From: Alkalihalobacterium elongatum
GTDB lineage: Bacteria > Bacillota > Bacilli > Bacillales > Bacillaceae_F
DNA length: 64,000 nt
Reading direction: 5' to 3'
Assembly (NCBI RefSeq): GCF_019024285.1
Contig: NZ_WMKZ01000002.1
Coordinates: forward strand, 248,001-312,000
Part shown: positions 34,895 to 42,753 of the stretch, in pieces
How the letters are laid out: every line of letters begins with the position of its first letter
Numbering within the stretch: the stretch's first letter is position 1
Program-made: the position numbers and the translations under genes
The notes under the pieces: generated by a model
Told to the model about the DNA's origin: nothing
What the model saw: the letters and a program-made list of their open reading frames with translations, nothing else
Databases searched by the model: none

Positions 34895-35752
34895 TCACTC
34901 CTCATAAAAGACATCAAAGTTATCCCATAGCTCTTCAAGTTGATTTAAACGCTTTTCAACTTTTTCATGGTCCGAACGAGTAACAGCTGTAATTAATGCA
35001 CTAATAATACTAAACGGCGCTGAAAAAGAATCTATAAAGGAATTGATTTCTGTAGAAGATATAAGGTTAATATCACCATATGGTACGAGTGGTGACATAA
35101 GATGGTCTGTAATTACTATTGTTTTTGCTTCTCTTTGTTTTACATATTTTAAAGCTTCAACCGTTCTTTTTGTATAGCGAGAAAAGCCAAAACCAATGAC
35201 TAAATCGTCTTTTTGAATATCTAATAAATGTTCACTCATCCCATCAGACTGATTAATCATCTCTGTATTTTGTAAAATAAGATCTAAATAAAATTGTAAA
35301 AACATTCCTAGACTCGTTGCACTTCGATAGGCAATAATATAAATTCGGTTTGCTTTTTTAATTTCCTTTACTGCTTGCTCAAAATTCTCTGGACTAATTT
35401 GGTGTAATGTATTTTTTAGGTTTTGAATATCATCCGATAACACTTCTTTTAAAGAGTTTTCTGGTGAGTCTTTTTCATCTGTTGTTTTCATAAATACTTC
35501 AGCTGATGTCCATTTTCTTTTTAATGCATCTTGTAAATGTCGCTGAAAGTCTGGATAACCTTTATAATTTATAAAAACAGCAAATCGTATAACTGTTGCT
35601 TCACCAACCCCAACATTCTTAGCCAGCTTGGAAGCAGTTAGAAACGGCGCAGTTTCAGTATTATTAATAATATAATTGGCTATCTTCTTTTGAGATTTAC
35701 TCATTTTATCGAGATTATCTACAATCCTTTTGTATACGTCACTCTGAAGCAT
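34895..35752 (-). CDS. MurR/RpiR-family transcriptional regulator
   Basis: A 285-aa regulator. Residues 1-77 form the RpiR helix-turn-helix domain (KSQKKIANYIINNTETAPFL, NVGVGEATVIRFAVFINYKG). Residues about 120-260 form a SIS sugar-isomerase-type ligand domain (RIYIIAYRSATSLGMFLQFY, DDLVIGFGFSRYTKRTVEAL, TIVITDHLMSPLVPYGD). The family usually senses phosphosugars, but many copies regulate amino-acid or sialic-acid genes. The ATG has AAAGGGATGAGG upstream. It follows the aminotransferase gene by 16 bases and is cotranscribed, so it probably controls that gene, the divergent KamA-like gene, or the convergent TRAP transporter. Confidence 0.9.
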   Translation of the reverse strand: MLQSDVYKRIVDNLDKMSKSQKKIANYIINNTETAPFLTASKLAKNVGVGEATVIRFAVFINYKGYPDFQRHLQDALKRKWTSAEVFMKTTDEKDSPENSLKEVLSDDIQNLKNTLHQISPENFEQAVKEIKKANRIYIIAYRSATSLGMFLQFYLDLILQNTEMINQSDGMSEHLLDIQKDDLVIGFGFSRYTKRTVEALKYVKQREAKTIVITDHLMSPLVPYGDINLISSTEINSFIDSFSAPFSIISALITAVTRSDHEKVEKRLNQLEELWDNFDVFYEE

Positions 35753-35768
35753 AAAACCTCATCCCTTT

Positions 35769-37169
35769 TTAGTATCGAGGTCCTCCGAACAACTTTTTCA
35801 ATACATTTTCATAAGCAGAAACTGTTAATTCTACTTCCTTCATTGTATGAGCAGTTGACAAACTATAGCGATTTAATGGTTTCGTATAAATTCCTTCCGC
35901 TAATAAATGCAAATCGATCTCTTTTCTAGTCGCTAGATCGGTTTTTTGAAGGTCCCGATAATTTAGAATTTTATCTTTCTCCGTCAATATTACACTAAAA
36001 ATTGAACCCACGCCAACCGCTTTCATTGGAATGTTATAGGATTTGAATAATCTTTCCAACCTTGATTTTAATTCATCTGTTATCGAGATTACACGATCTA
36101 TTTCTTTTTCTAAAACCTCTATCGTTCTCAGTCCTGCTGCAAGAATAGTCGGATGACCATTATACGTTCCACTATGAAACAAAACCTCTTTTGCTGAAGA
36201 ATTTTTACTTTGACTCGTATCAAAAACATCGGCCGCTATCGTTGGAGCACTTTCCATCATAATCTCTTTCTTTCCCCCAACAATACCAATTGGGTATCCT
36301 CCACCGATTACTTTTCCTAAAGTAGTCAAATCTGGTTTAACATTAAACAATTGTTGTGCACCACCAAGTGCGAGACGATAACCTGTTTTAACCTCATCAA
36401 AGATCAATACAATCCCCAATTGTTCAGTTAGAGCCCTAATCTGATGAACAAAGTCCTTCTCTGCTAATATAAAGCCTCCTTGAGCAGGCTCTAAAACAAG
36501 AGCTCCTAGTTCATCCTTATTTGCCCTTAAAATCTTTTCACATGCCTTTATATCATTAAATGGAAGAATAATCGTATTTGTTTGATGATAGGTATCCATC
36601 CCTTTTGACTCCATAACTGCCTTTGGTTTCTTAGCGTTACCTGCATCTTCTAGAGAAGGATTTACACTTAGTAATACTTGATCATAACCACCATGGTAAT
36701 GGCCTTCAAACTTAGCAATTTTATGCTTTCCAGTATAAGCAGCAGCAATTCGTAATGCGAGTTGTGTTGCTTCAGTTCCAGAGTTCGTGTATCGCAATAA
36801 ATCTATACTTGGATAATGCTCTTTAATTTTCTTTCCCATTGTCACTTCTAATCCATGTGGTGTTCCAAAAAGGTTCGTCCCATCTTTATCTATTTGTTCA
36901 ATTACTGCTTCCTTTATTCTTTTATCCCCGTGTCCAAGCATCAGAGCTCCGTAGGATAGCAAGTAATCAATATACACATTTCCATCTAGGTCAGTAATAT
37001 AAGCACCGTTTGCCTTTTCCATCACAATAGGGTATGGTGCAAAATACTTAATATTAGCAGTAACACCTCCTGGCATTACCTCTTTAGACTGTTTGAAAAA
37101 CTCATAAGACTTTTTTGTCTTATTTGACAGTGTAACAATCGGATGCTGATTCACTCTTCTAATAGCCAA
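35769..37169 (-). CDS. Class III aminotransferase, glutamate-1-semialdehyde aminomutase-like
   Basis: A PLP enzyme of 466 aa. The TTG at 37169 has GGGGGA at about 7 bases; a GTG 15 bases on is an alternative. Motifs: LMLGHGDKRI, TNSGTEATQLALRIAAAYTG for phosphate, the PLP aspartate in IFDEVKTGYR, and the Schiff-base lysine K286 in TTLGKVIGGGYPIG. These place it next to GSA aminomutase (HemL), but the loop LFGTPHGLEVTMGKKI and an insertion near FDTSQSKNSS differ, and it is not in a haem cluster. Relatives include beta-amino-acid transaminases. With the divergent KamA-like aminomutase gene and an RpiR gene behind it, an amino-acid catabolic role is more likely than haem synthesis. Confidence 0.85.
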   Translation of the reverse strand: MAIRRVNQHPIVTLSNKTKKSYEFFKQSKEVMPGGVTANIKYFAPYPIVMEKANGAYITDLDGNVYIDYLLSYGALMLGHGDKRIKEAVIEQIDKDGTNLFGTPHGLEVTMGKKIKEHYPSIDLLRYTNSGTEATQLALRIAAAYTGKHKIAKFEGHYHGGYDQVLLSVNPSLEDAGNAKKPKAVMESKGMDTYHQTNTIILPFNDIKACEKILRANKDELGALVLEPAQGGFILAEKDFVHQIRALTEQLGIVLIFDEVKTGYRLALGGAQQLFNVKPDLTTLGKVIGGGYPIGIVGGKKEIMMESAPTIAADVFDTSQSKNSSAKEVLFHSGTYNGHPTILAAGLRTIEVLEKEIDRVISITDELKSRLERLFKSYNIPMKAVGVGSIFSVILTEKDKILNYRDLQKTDLATRKEIDLHLLAEGIYTKPLNRYSLSTAHTMKEVELTVSAYENVLKKLFGGPRY

Positions 37170-37439
37170 GGTATTTTCCCCCAATTGAAATTTTCACTTC
37201 ATTTTAACTTTATATGAAGGATATATTTCATAATACACTAATACGACCGAAATATGAATGATTTTTTTCATTTTTATATATTATGAAGTGAAAAATTCAA
37301 AAATGAACAATTTTAATCTATTTGGGCCTGTAAATTATGCCTATTTTTATCGTGTGAACAACTATATACTAGACTGTTTTTTACACTTTTTTTGTTATGC
37401 TATCAAAGTATTTGTTTGGTTATACTTAAAAGCTAAAAT

Positions 37440-37478
37440 ATACGAATATGAAATATTTATTTCATATTCGTATTTTTT
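37440..37478 (+). terminator. Inverted repeat with T run upstream of the KamA-like gene
   Basis: ATACGAATATGAAA (37440-37453) pairs perfectly with TTTCATATTCGTAT (37460-37473), loop of 6, followed by TTTTTG on the plus strand. It lies upstream of the kamA-like promoter, so it would end a transcript starting around 37200-37400 or serve as an operator. Confidence 0.6.
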
Positions 37479-37567
37479 GAATGTCAACTTTCATAATTGT
37501 TTTTATACATAGACAAATTGAATTAAATCCTTCATTTTTATATGGATACTAATTATTTCTTTCTTTT

Positions 37568-37597
37568 TTGACGTTTTTCTATTAATCTTGCTATAAT
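37568..37597 (+). promoter_or_regulatory. Sigma-A promoter of the KamA-like gene
   Basis: TTGACG (37568-37573) and TATAAT (37592-37597) are separated by 18 bases. Transcription would start near 37604, about 28 bases before the GTG start, leaving only the ribosome binding site in the leader. Confidence 0.7.
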
Positions 37598-37631
37598 GTT
37601 GCTAGAATACGAATATTGGAGGTTGATAGTT

Positions 37632-38813
37632 GTGGCTCAGCCGAAGTACATTATGAACATTGACAAACTTGAGCAAATTCCAAAAGAAGAAAGAGAAAAA
37701 CTGAAACAAATTACCGATAAATTTGTTTTCAGGGTAAATGAGTACTACTTAAGTTTAATTGATTGGAATAATCCGAACGATCCTATACGGAAGTTGGTCA
37801 TACCGAACGAGAACGAATTAGATGAGTATGGGCGCTGGGATGCTTCCGATGAAGACACCAACTATGCAGTTCCTGGGTGTCAGCACAAATATAAAACAAC
37901 AGCACTACTTATCTGTTCTGAGGTTTGCGGAGCGTATTGCCGTTATTGTTTCCGTAAACGTTTATTCCGTAATGATGTTAAAGAAGCTATGTCTGATGTA
38001 GATCCAGGATTAGAATACATTGCCAATACACCAGAGATTAATAATGTTCTACTGACTGGTGGAGATCCATTAATTCTTGCAACGAAAAAGCTACGTTATA
38101 TTTTAGAAAAATTACGTGCAATTGATCACGTAAAAATTATCCGTATCGGTTCTAAATTACCAGTATTTAACCCGATGCGTATTTATGAAGACGAAGAATT
38201 ACTAAATTTAATTCGTGAATTCTCTACTCCTGAAAAACGAATTTACATTATGGCTCATATTAATCACCCCGTAGAAATTACGGATGAAGCGAGAAAAGGC
38301 TTCCAAGCTCTTCATGATGCTGGTGCTATTGTTGTCAACCAAACTCCAGTATTAAGAGGAATTAATGACGACCCAGTCGTTCTAGGTGAATTGTTAGATA
38401 AACTATCTTGGGCTGGTGTAACACCTTACTATTTCTTTGTAAACCGCCCAGTTGCAGGTAACAAAGATTTCGTCTTATCACTTGAAGAAGTTTATAATAT
38501 CGTTGAAGGAGCAAAGGCTCGCACGTCTGGTTTAGGTAAACGAGTTCGCTTATCAATGAGTCATACATCTGGTAAAATTGAAATTTTAGCGATTGAAAAT
38601 GGAAAAGCCTATTTAAAATATCACCAGTCACGTGATAATGAATACGGTAAATTTATGGTGCTAGACTGTCCTAAGGATGCTGCTTGGTTTGATGATCTAC
38701 CTGGAAACGAGCAGTATTGGACAAAACCAACAAAGAGAACTGATAAAGTTATTTCTGTTAATGAATTACCTGATGTACCACAAGGTAAAAAGAGTAAAGA
38801 GCTCGTAAAATAA
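37632..38813 (+). CDS. KamA-family radical SAM aminomutase-like protein
   Basis: A 393-aa PLP/radical-SAM protein starting at the GTG 37632 (TTGGAGG at 9 bases; the longer frame has no site). The [4Fe-4S] motif is C99-x3-C103-x2-C106 in CSEVCGAYCRYCFRKRLF, followed by the SAM-binding TGGDPL. The PLP-binding lysine is probably K315 in MSHTSGKIEIL; classical lysine 2,3-aminomutase has PGGGGK there. At the two positions where lysine aminomutase has substrate-binding aspartates (D293, D330 of the Clostridium enzyme, aligned from memory) this protein has R272 and S308. The substrate is therefore unlikely to be lysine; an acidic amino acid such as glutamate is a reasonable guess. A terminator follows; the aminotransferase gene is divergent. 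Confidence 0.85.
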   Translation: MAQPKYIMNIDKLEQIPKEEREKLKQITDKFVFRVNEYYLSLIDWNNPNDPIRKLVIPNENELDEYGRWDASDEDTNYAVPGCQHKYKTTALLICSEVCGAYCRYCFRKRLFRNDVKEAMSDVDPGLEYIANTPEINNVLLTGGDPLILATKKLRYILEKLRAIDHVKIIRIGSKLPVFNPMRIYEDEELLNLIREFSTPEKRIYIMAHINHPVEITDEARKGFQALHDAGAIVVNQTPVLRGINDDPVVLGELLDKLSWAGVTPYYFFVNRPVAGNKDFVLSLEEVYNIVEGAKARTSGLGKRVRLSMSHTSGKIEILAIENGKAYLKYHQSRDNEYGKFMVLDCPKDAAWFDDLPGNEQYWTKPTKRTDKVISVNELPDVPQGKKSKELVK

Positions 38814-38817
38814 GATT

Positions 38818-38854
38818 AGAAGGCTGACTATAAATGTCAGCCTTCTTTGTTTTT
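38818..38854 (+). terminator. Terminator of the KamA-like gene
   Basis: An 11-bp stem (38818-38828 with 38836-38846), a 7-base loop, then TTGTTTTTC. Confidence 0.88.
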
Positions 38855-38925
38855 CTATTATTTATTTACTATTCGACAACAAAAGAAAATGATAGAATGG
38901 AACTATCTTAATTGAGAGGTGCGTC

Positions 38926-39693
38926 ATGAAACTAACCATCCTTTCTTATATTCTTGCTATTACGTTAATAATTAGTGGTTGTAGTTTGGGCAATCAATCG
39001 AAAGTAGCAAAGTCAATCTCCTCTCCTCCATATTTTGAAAACCAACATCTTTCTGTAGCTTACACTGGTCACTCCACTTCAATCGTAAATGATGAAAATG
39101 CTTTCTACTTATCCTTTGAAATTGAACAAATTGGTCCCTATCCAATTGATGAAAAACACTTTTCGTTTTCATTACAACGGGTAATTGAAGATGATTTAGG
39201 AAATGAATATGCGAGTGTTAAAACCGAAGTTATTCGGACAACAGATGATGGGGAAGCTCTTCCTGAAAATAAAGTTTATTTTCGACAATACTTCCAACCA
39301 GAATTAAACTCAAACAGTGCTGAATTAGCTGTACTATTCTATGCCAAGCCTATGTATTATCGTCAATCTGTTTTATTTGAAAACCTAAAACATGATGTCG
39401 AAAACAAGGTTGAAAACGACTTAAATATTGCGAGAATTCAAACCGACAGAAATAGGTTAATGCTATATATTGAGGATGTTCATAACGTGCAGGGGATTGA
39501 AACAACGATCTTGTATTCTGGAGAGGAAATATATCCAGTATCTACTTCTACTGAACTAGGAAAGTTCAATTATTCAGTTATTGCTAACTATGAATTTGCT
39601 ATAGATATTCCAAATCCACTTACATTAAAAATTAAAAGACACCGTCTTCAAGACCAACTTTGGGATTTTCCATTAACAATAACACTAAAATAG
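38926..39693 (+). CDS. Lipoprotein of unknown function
   Basis: A 255-aa lipoprotein. The signal ILAITLIISGCSLG places the lipid cysteine at residue 19. The mature part is beta-rich and looks like two immunoglobulin-like halves (LSVAYTGHSTSIVNDENAFY, LMLYIEDVHNVQGIETTILY), with no catalytic motif. GAGAGGTG lies before the ATG, and a terminator begins at the stop codon, so it is a single-gene unit. I do not recognise a family. Confidence 0.78.
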   Translation: MKLTILSYILAITLIISGCSLGNQSKVAKSISSPPYFENQHLSVAYTGHSTSIVNDENAFYLSFEIEQIGPYPIDEKHFSFSLQRVIEDDLGNEYASVKTEVIRTTDDGEALPENKVYFRQYFQPELNSNSAELAVLFYAKPMYYRQSVLFENLKHDVENKVENDLNIARIQTDRNRLMLYIEDVHNVQGIETTILYSGEEIYPVSTSTELGKFNYSVIANYEFAIDIPNPLTLKIKRHRLQDQLWDFPLTITLK

Positions 39694-39735
39694 GCTGATT
39701 TCCCTGCTAGCCAAAGGGTAAGTCAGCCTTTTATA
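39691..39735 (+). terminator. Terminator of the lipoprotein gene
   Basis: AGGCTGA (39692-39698) pairs with TCAGCCT (39723-39729), with an inner CCCT/AGGG pairing; TTTTA follows. Confidence 0.75.
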
Positions 39736-39755
39736 AATATATTTTTATTTAAGAG

Positions 39756-40661
39756 CTATTTTATTACATTCTTTAATACACCTAATTCGTCCACTATAAC
39801 CTCAATACAATCACCAGATTTTAAGTACTTAGGAGGGTTAAATCCACTTCCTACTCCTGATGGCGTCCCAGTTGCAATAATATCACCTGGCTCTAACGTC
39901 ATTCCTTGGGAAATAACCGAAAGAATTGTCGGAATAGAGAATATCATCTGATCTGTACTACCTTGTTGTCGCAGTTCACCATTGACCCTCGTTTCAATCT
40001 TTAACTCTTTATCTTTTATTACACTTGAGTGTGTAATCCACGGGCCAATAGGGCATGTCGTATCTAAACTTTTACCCAAAAAGAATTGTTTATGTTTCTT
40101 TTGGAGATCCCTCGCCGTAATATCATTAAGTAATGTGTATCCAAATATGTAGTCCAGAGCTTCTTCTTCTTTTATAGCCTTACCTTTCTTACCGATGATT
40201 ATCGCTATTTCTCCTTCATAGTCTAACTCATTCGTTAAATGAGCATGATTTAATACATATTCTTCAGGTCCAATCACAGCAGTCGGTGCTTTCGTAAACA
40301 TTAATAAATGTTCAGGAATATCTTTTTCACTTCCCATCTCAATCGCATGAGCTGCATAATTTTTCCCTACGCAAAAAATGTTCTTTTTTGGTCTAGGTAT
40401 CGGTGCAACTAACTTCACTTCTTGATCTGAAAAAAGAAAAGAGTAATCAGCTATGTTTCTTTGACCAAGCCACTCTATGCTTGACCTCACTTCATGTATA
40501 AACGCTTCACCAAAGTCAATTGCTTCCAGTAATGTTTTCGGTATTCCAATAGTACTACCTTTACTAGTAAGAACTTTTTCTAGGTCTATAATCCTCGCAT
40601 CATCATTACTAATAAATCCAATACGTTGTAACCCTTTCAATTCAAATGTAGCAAACCTCAT
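39756..40661 (-). CDS. Fumarylacetoacetate hydrolase (FAH)-family enzyme
   Basis: A 301-aa metal-dependent hydrolase/decarboxylase starting at the ATG 40661 (GGTAGGTGGTAATTG before it). The FAH fold covers residues about 85-300: IFCVGKNYAAHAIEMGSEK, metal ligands in NELDYEGEIAIIIGKKGKAI (E-x-E, with a later D in DITARDLQKKHKQFFLGKSL), and the signature IIATGTPSGVGSGFNPPKYL. Relatives cleave acylpyruvates or decarboxylate oxaloacetate (YisK of B. subtilis has about the same length and an N-terminal extension of this sort). The substrate is not given by context: it is a single-gene unit. Confidence 0.9.
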   Translation of the reverse strand: MRFATFELKGLQRIGFISNDDARIIDLEKVLTSKGSTIGIPKTLLEAIDFGEAFIHEVRSSIEWLGQRNIADYSFLFSDQEVKLVAPIPRPKKNIFCVGKNYAAHAIEMGSEKDIPEHLLMFTKAPTAVIGPEEYVLNHAHLTNELDYEGEIAIIIGKKGKAIKEEEALDYIFGYTLLNDITARDLQKKHKQFFLGKSLDTTCPIGPWITHSSVIKDKELKIETRVNGELRQQGSTDQMIFSIPTILSVISQGMTLEPGDIIATGTPSGVGSGFNPPKYLKSGDCIEVIVDELGVLKNVIK

Positions 40662-40821
40662 CAATTACCACCTACCTAAATATATTTATCTTTGGGATAT
40701 TATTAAAACTACTTATTCAGTTTTCTCGGTGCAGAATGAATTTACTTTTTTTAAGAGTTTTTTGGTAAACTTTGTTCAAGTTGAATCAACGATTATCAAT
40801 ACATAGGCTCAAAAAATAAAA

Positions 40822-40855
40822 AGGGAGCTGACTAATAGTGTCCACGCTCCCCCTC
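40822..40855 (-). terminator. Terminator of the ABC transporter operon
   Basis: GGGAGC (40825-40830) and GCTCCC (40848-40853) form a stem on the minus strand followed by CTTTTTATTTTTTG. Confidence 0.75.
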
Positions 40856-40871
40856 AAGATTACCTATTATT

Positions 40872-41666
40872 TTAACCAAGTACAGCCTTATCACTTGCCA
40901 TTTGTTCACCACGGATACGCTGAAACTCTGCAAGGAGTTTTTCAATTGTTAGACTTTGTTTTTCTTCTCCTTGAACATCAAATATAATTTGTCCTTTATC
41001 CATCATAATTAATCGATTACCTAGATCTAACGCTTGTTGCATATTATGCGTAACCATTAAAGTCGTTAAGTTGAAATTACGAACGATCTCTCCTGTAAGG
41101 CGTGTAATGAGCTCTGCTCTTGATGGATCTAGCGCAGCTGTGTGCTCATCTAACAAGAGAATTTTTGGTTCAGTGAACGTAGCCATTAGTAGAGATAATG
41201 CTTGGCGCTCTCCACCTGATAACAATCCTACTTTTGCTGTGAGACGATCTTCCAACCCTAAATTTAACGTTGCTAAATACTCCCGAAACATGTCTTTTCT
41301 TTTTTTCGTTACACCAAATCGAAGCGTTCTTTTTTTATTTCTTGAATAAGCCATTGCTAAGTTTTCTTGTATGGTCATCGTCGGCGCCGTTCCTGCCATA
41401 GGGTCTTGGAAGACACGGCCAATTAAAGTAGAGCGTTTGTATTCAGGTAAATGTGTAACTGGTTTACCATCAATGACAACCTCGCCGACATCTGGGGATA
41501 GTGTTCCAGAAATCGTATTCATCAAAGTTGACTTCCCTGCTCCATTACTTCCGATAACAGTAATAAAGTCTCCTGAATTTAATTCTAGATTAATATTTTG
41601 TAAGGCTTTCTTTTCATCAAGTGTACCTTCGTTGAAGGTAATGCTAATGTCATTAAGATGCAACAT
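40872..41666 (-). CDS. ABC transporter ATP-binding protein (TrpZ-like)
   Basis: The ATPase of a three-gene importer, 264 aa from the ATG at 41666, which has AGGGGGG at 7-8 bases; the ATG two codons earlier is too close to that site. Walker A is GSNGAGKSTLMN, the signature LSGGERQALSL, Walker B ILLLDEHTAALD and the H-loop MVTHNMQQ. Its start overlaps the end of the permease gene by 14 bases. The order binding protein, permease, ATPase is that of TrpXYZ-type transporters, which import aromatic amino acids in streptococci; substrate here is unproven, as no T-box is seen upstream. Confidence 0.93.
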   Translation of the reverse strand: MLHLNDISITFNEGTLDEKKALQNINLELNSGDFITVIGSNGAGKSTLMNTISGTLSPDVGEVVIDGKPVTHLPEYKRSTLIGRVFQDPMAGTAPTMTIQENLAMAYSRNKKRTLRFGVTKKRKDMFREYLATLNLGLEDRLTAKVGLLSGGERQALSLLMATFTEPKILLLDEHTAALDPSRAELITRLTGEIVRNFNLTTLMVTHNMQQALDLGNRLIMMDKGQIIFDVQGEEKQSLTIEKLLAEFQRIRGEQMASDKAVLG

Positions 41667-42648
41667 TTCCATTCCCCCCTATTTTTGAAAGTTCGGTACG
41701 CTTCTTTAATCGTCTCCGTTTTTCTTTGCGAGCAGCAAGTATTTTCGGGGTAACGAGTGCCGCAACAACAATAAAGGCCGTAATTAACTTCATATCTCCT
41801 GTTTCTAAAAACTCGACTCTTAGGGCTAGTGTTAAAACGATTCGATAGATGATCGCTCCACCTATGACCGCTAACGTAGTCCGAGCAATCGTCTTCGTTC
41901 CGAATAAAGCTTCACCTATAATTACCGATGCAAGTCCTATAATAATCATCCCGATACCCATTCCAACATCGGCAAAGCCGCCATATTGGGCGATTAAAGC
42001 TCCAGATAAAGCAACAAGACCATTTGAAATTCCTAAACCTAATATGATTAGGTAATCCGTGTTTGCAGAGAAACTACGAATCATTCGTTTGTTATCACCT
42101 GTTGCTCTAAGTGCCAGTCCAACTTCTGTTTTTAAGAATAGGTCCAATAAAACTTTTACGGTTAATGTAACGATGAGGGCAAAGAATACGACTGCCCATG
42201 TACGTGGAAGCTGTGGTACACCTAGAAACATTAAAATGCCATTAAAAAATTGATCAAATCCTAGTGTTTGCCAAAATCCAGTTAGTTGTTTAACAATTGT
42301 CGTTTCATTTAATAATGGTAAGTTAGGTCGCCCCATTATTCTTAAGTTAATTGAATAAAGAGCGATCATCATTAAGATACCAGACAGCAACGGATTAATT
42401 TTACCTTTCGTATGAAGAATCCCTGTGACACAACCAGCAATAAAACCAGCAATAACAGCGACTAATGTTGCAATGATTGGAGAATAGCCATTAATAATCA
42501 TCATCGCAGCAACTGCTGCTCCTGTCACAAAGCTCCCGTCTACAGTCAGGTCGGGGAAATCAAGGATGCGAAAGGTGAGGTAGACCCCTAGTGCCATAAG
42601 TGCATAAATGATTCCAGATTCTATTGAGCCAAAAATTGAGATAAACAT
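41653..42648 (-). CDS. ABC transporter permease (TrpY-like)
   Basis: A 331-aa membrane permease of the branched-chain-amino-acid/sugar (BPD_transp_2) type with about eight to nine hydrophobic segments. Recognisable stretches: SGIIYALMALGVYLTFRILD, FPDLTVDGSFVTGAAVAAMM, LALRATGDNKRMIRSFSANT (cytoplasmic coupling loop) and GLASVIIGEALFGTKTIART. The ATG has GAGGAAGAGG before it. The binding-protein gene lies 105 bases upstream, separated by a hairpin. The cytoplasmic C-terminus is basic (ARKEKRRRLKKRTELSK). Confidence 0.93.
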   Translation of the reverse strand: MFISIFGSIESGIIYALMALGVYLTFRILDFPDLTVDGSFVTGAAVAAMMIINGYSPIIATLVAVIAGFIAGCVTGILHTKGKINPLLSGILMMIALYSINLRIMGRPNLPLLNETTIVKQLTGFWQTLGFDQFFNGILMFLGVPQLPRTWAVVFFALIVTLTVKVLLDLFLKTEVGLALRATGDNKRMIRSFSANTDYLIILGLGISNGLVALSGALIAQYGGFADVGMGIGMIIIGLASVIIGEALFGTKTIARTTLAVIGGAIIYRIVLTLALRVEFLETGDMKLITAFIVVAALVTPKILAARKEKRRRLKKRTELSKIGGNGNVAS

Positions 42649-42693
42649 GGTGACCTCTTCCTCTCTATCTAGAAATATCTTCTCTAGTAACGT

Positions 42694-42735
42694 GACTGAC
42701 TCAAGGATAATAATAGATTGCTTCTTGAGCCAGTC
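42694..42735 (-). other. Intercistronic hairpin between binding protein and permease genes
   Basis: GACTGACTCAAG (42694-42705) pairs with CTTGAGCCAGTC (42724-42735), 12 bp with one G-U. No T run follows on the minus strand, so it probably protects the upstream message and raises the binding protein over the permease. Confidence 0.65.
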
Positions 42736-42753
42736 CCGCCCTTTAACTAATTA

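Larger units (their letters stand above)
37170..37631. promoter_or_regulatory. Divergent control region between aminotransferase and KamA-like genes
   Basis: A 462-base, very AT-rich region without a credible gene; the open frame at 37258-37512 has no ribosome binding site. It holds the KamA-like promoter (37568-37597), a perfect 14-bp inverted repeat with a T run (37440-37478), and further copies of the sequence ATACGAATAT or relatives near 37605-37614 and 37240-37256, possible operator sites for the RpiR-type regulator. Confidence 0.55.

Noticed and set aside
37258-37512. 84-codon open frame in the divergent region before the KamA-like gene
   Set aside because: No ribosome binding site, phenylalanine/tyrosine-rich AT-driven composition, and it runs through the perfect inverted repeat; it is chance.
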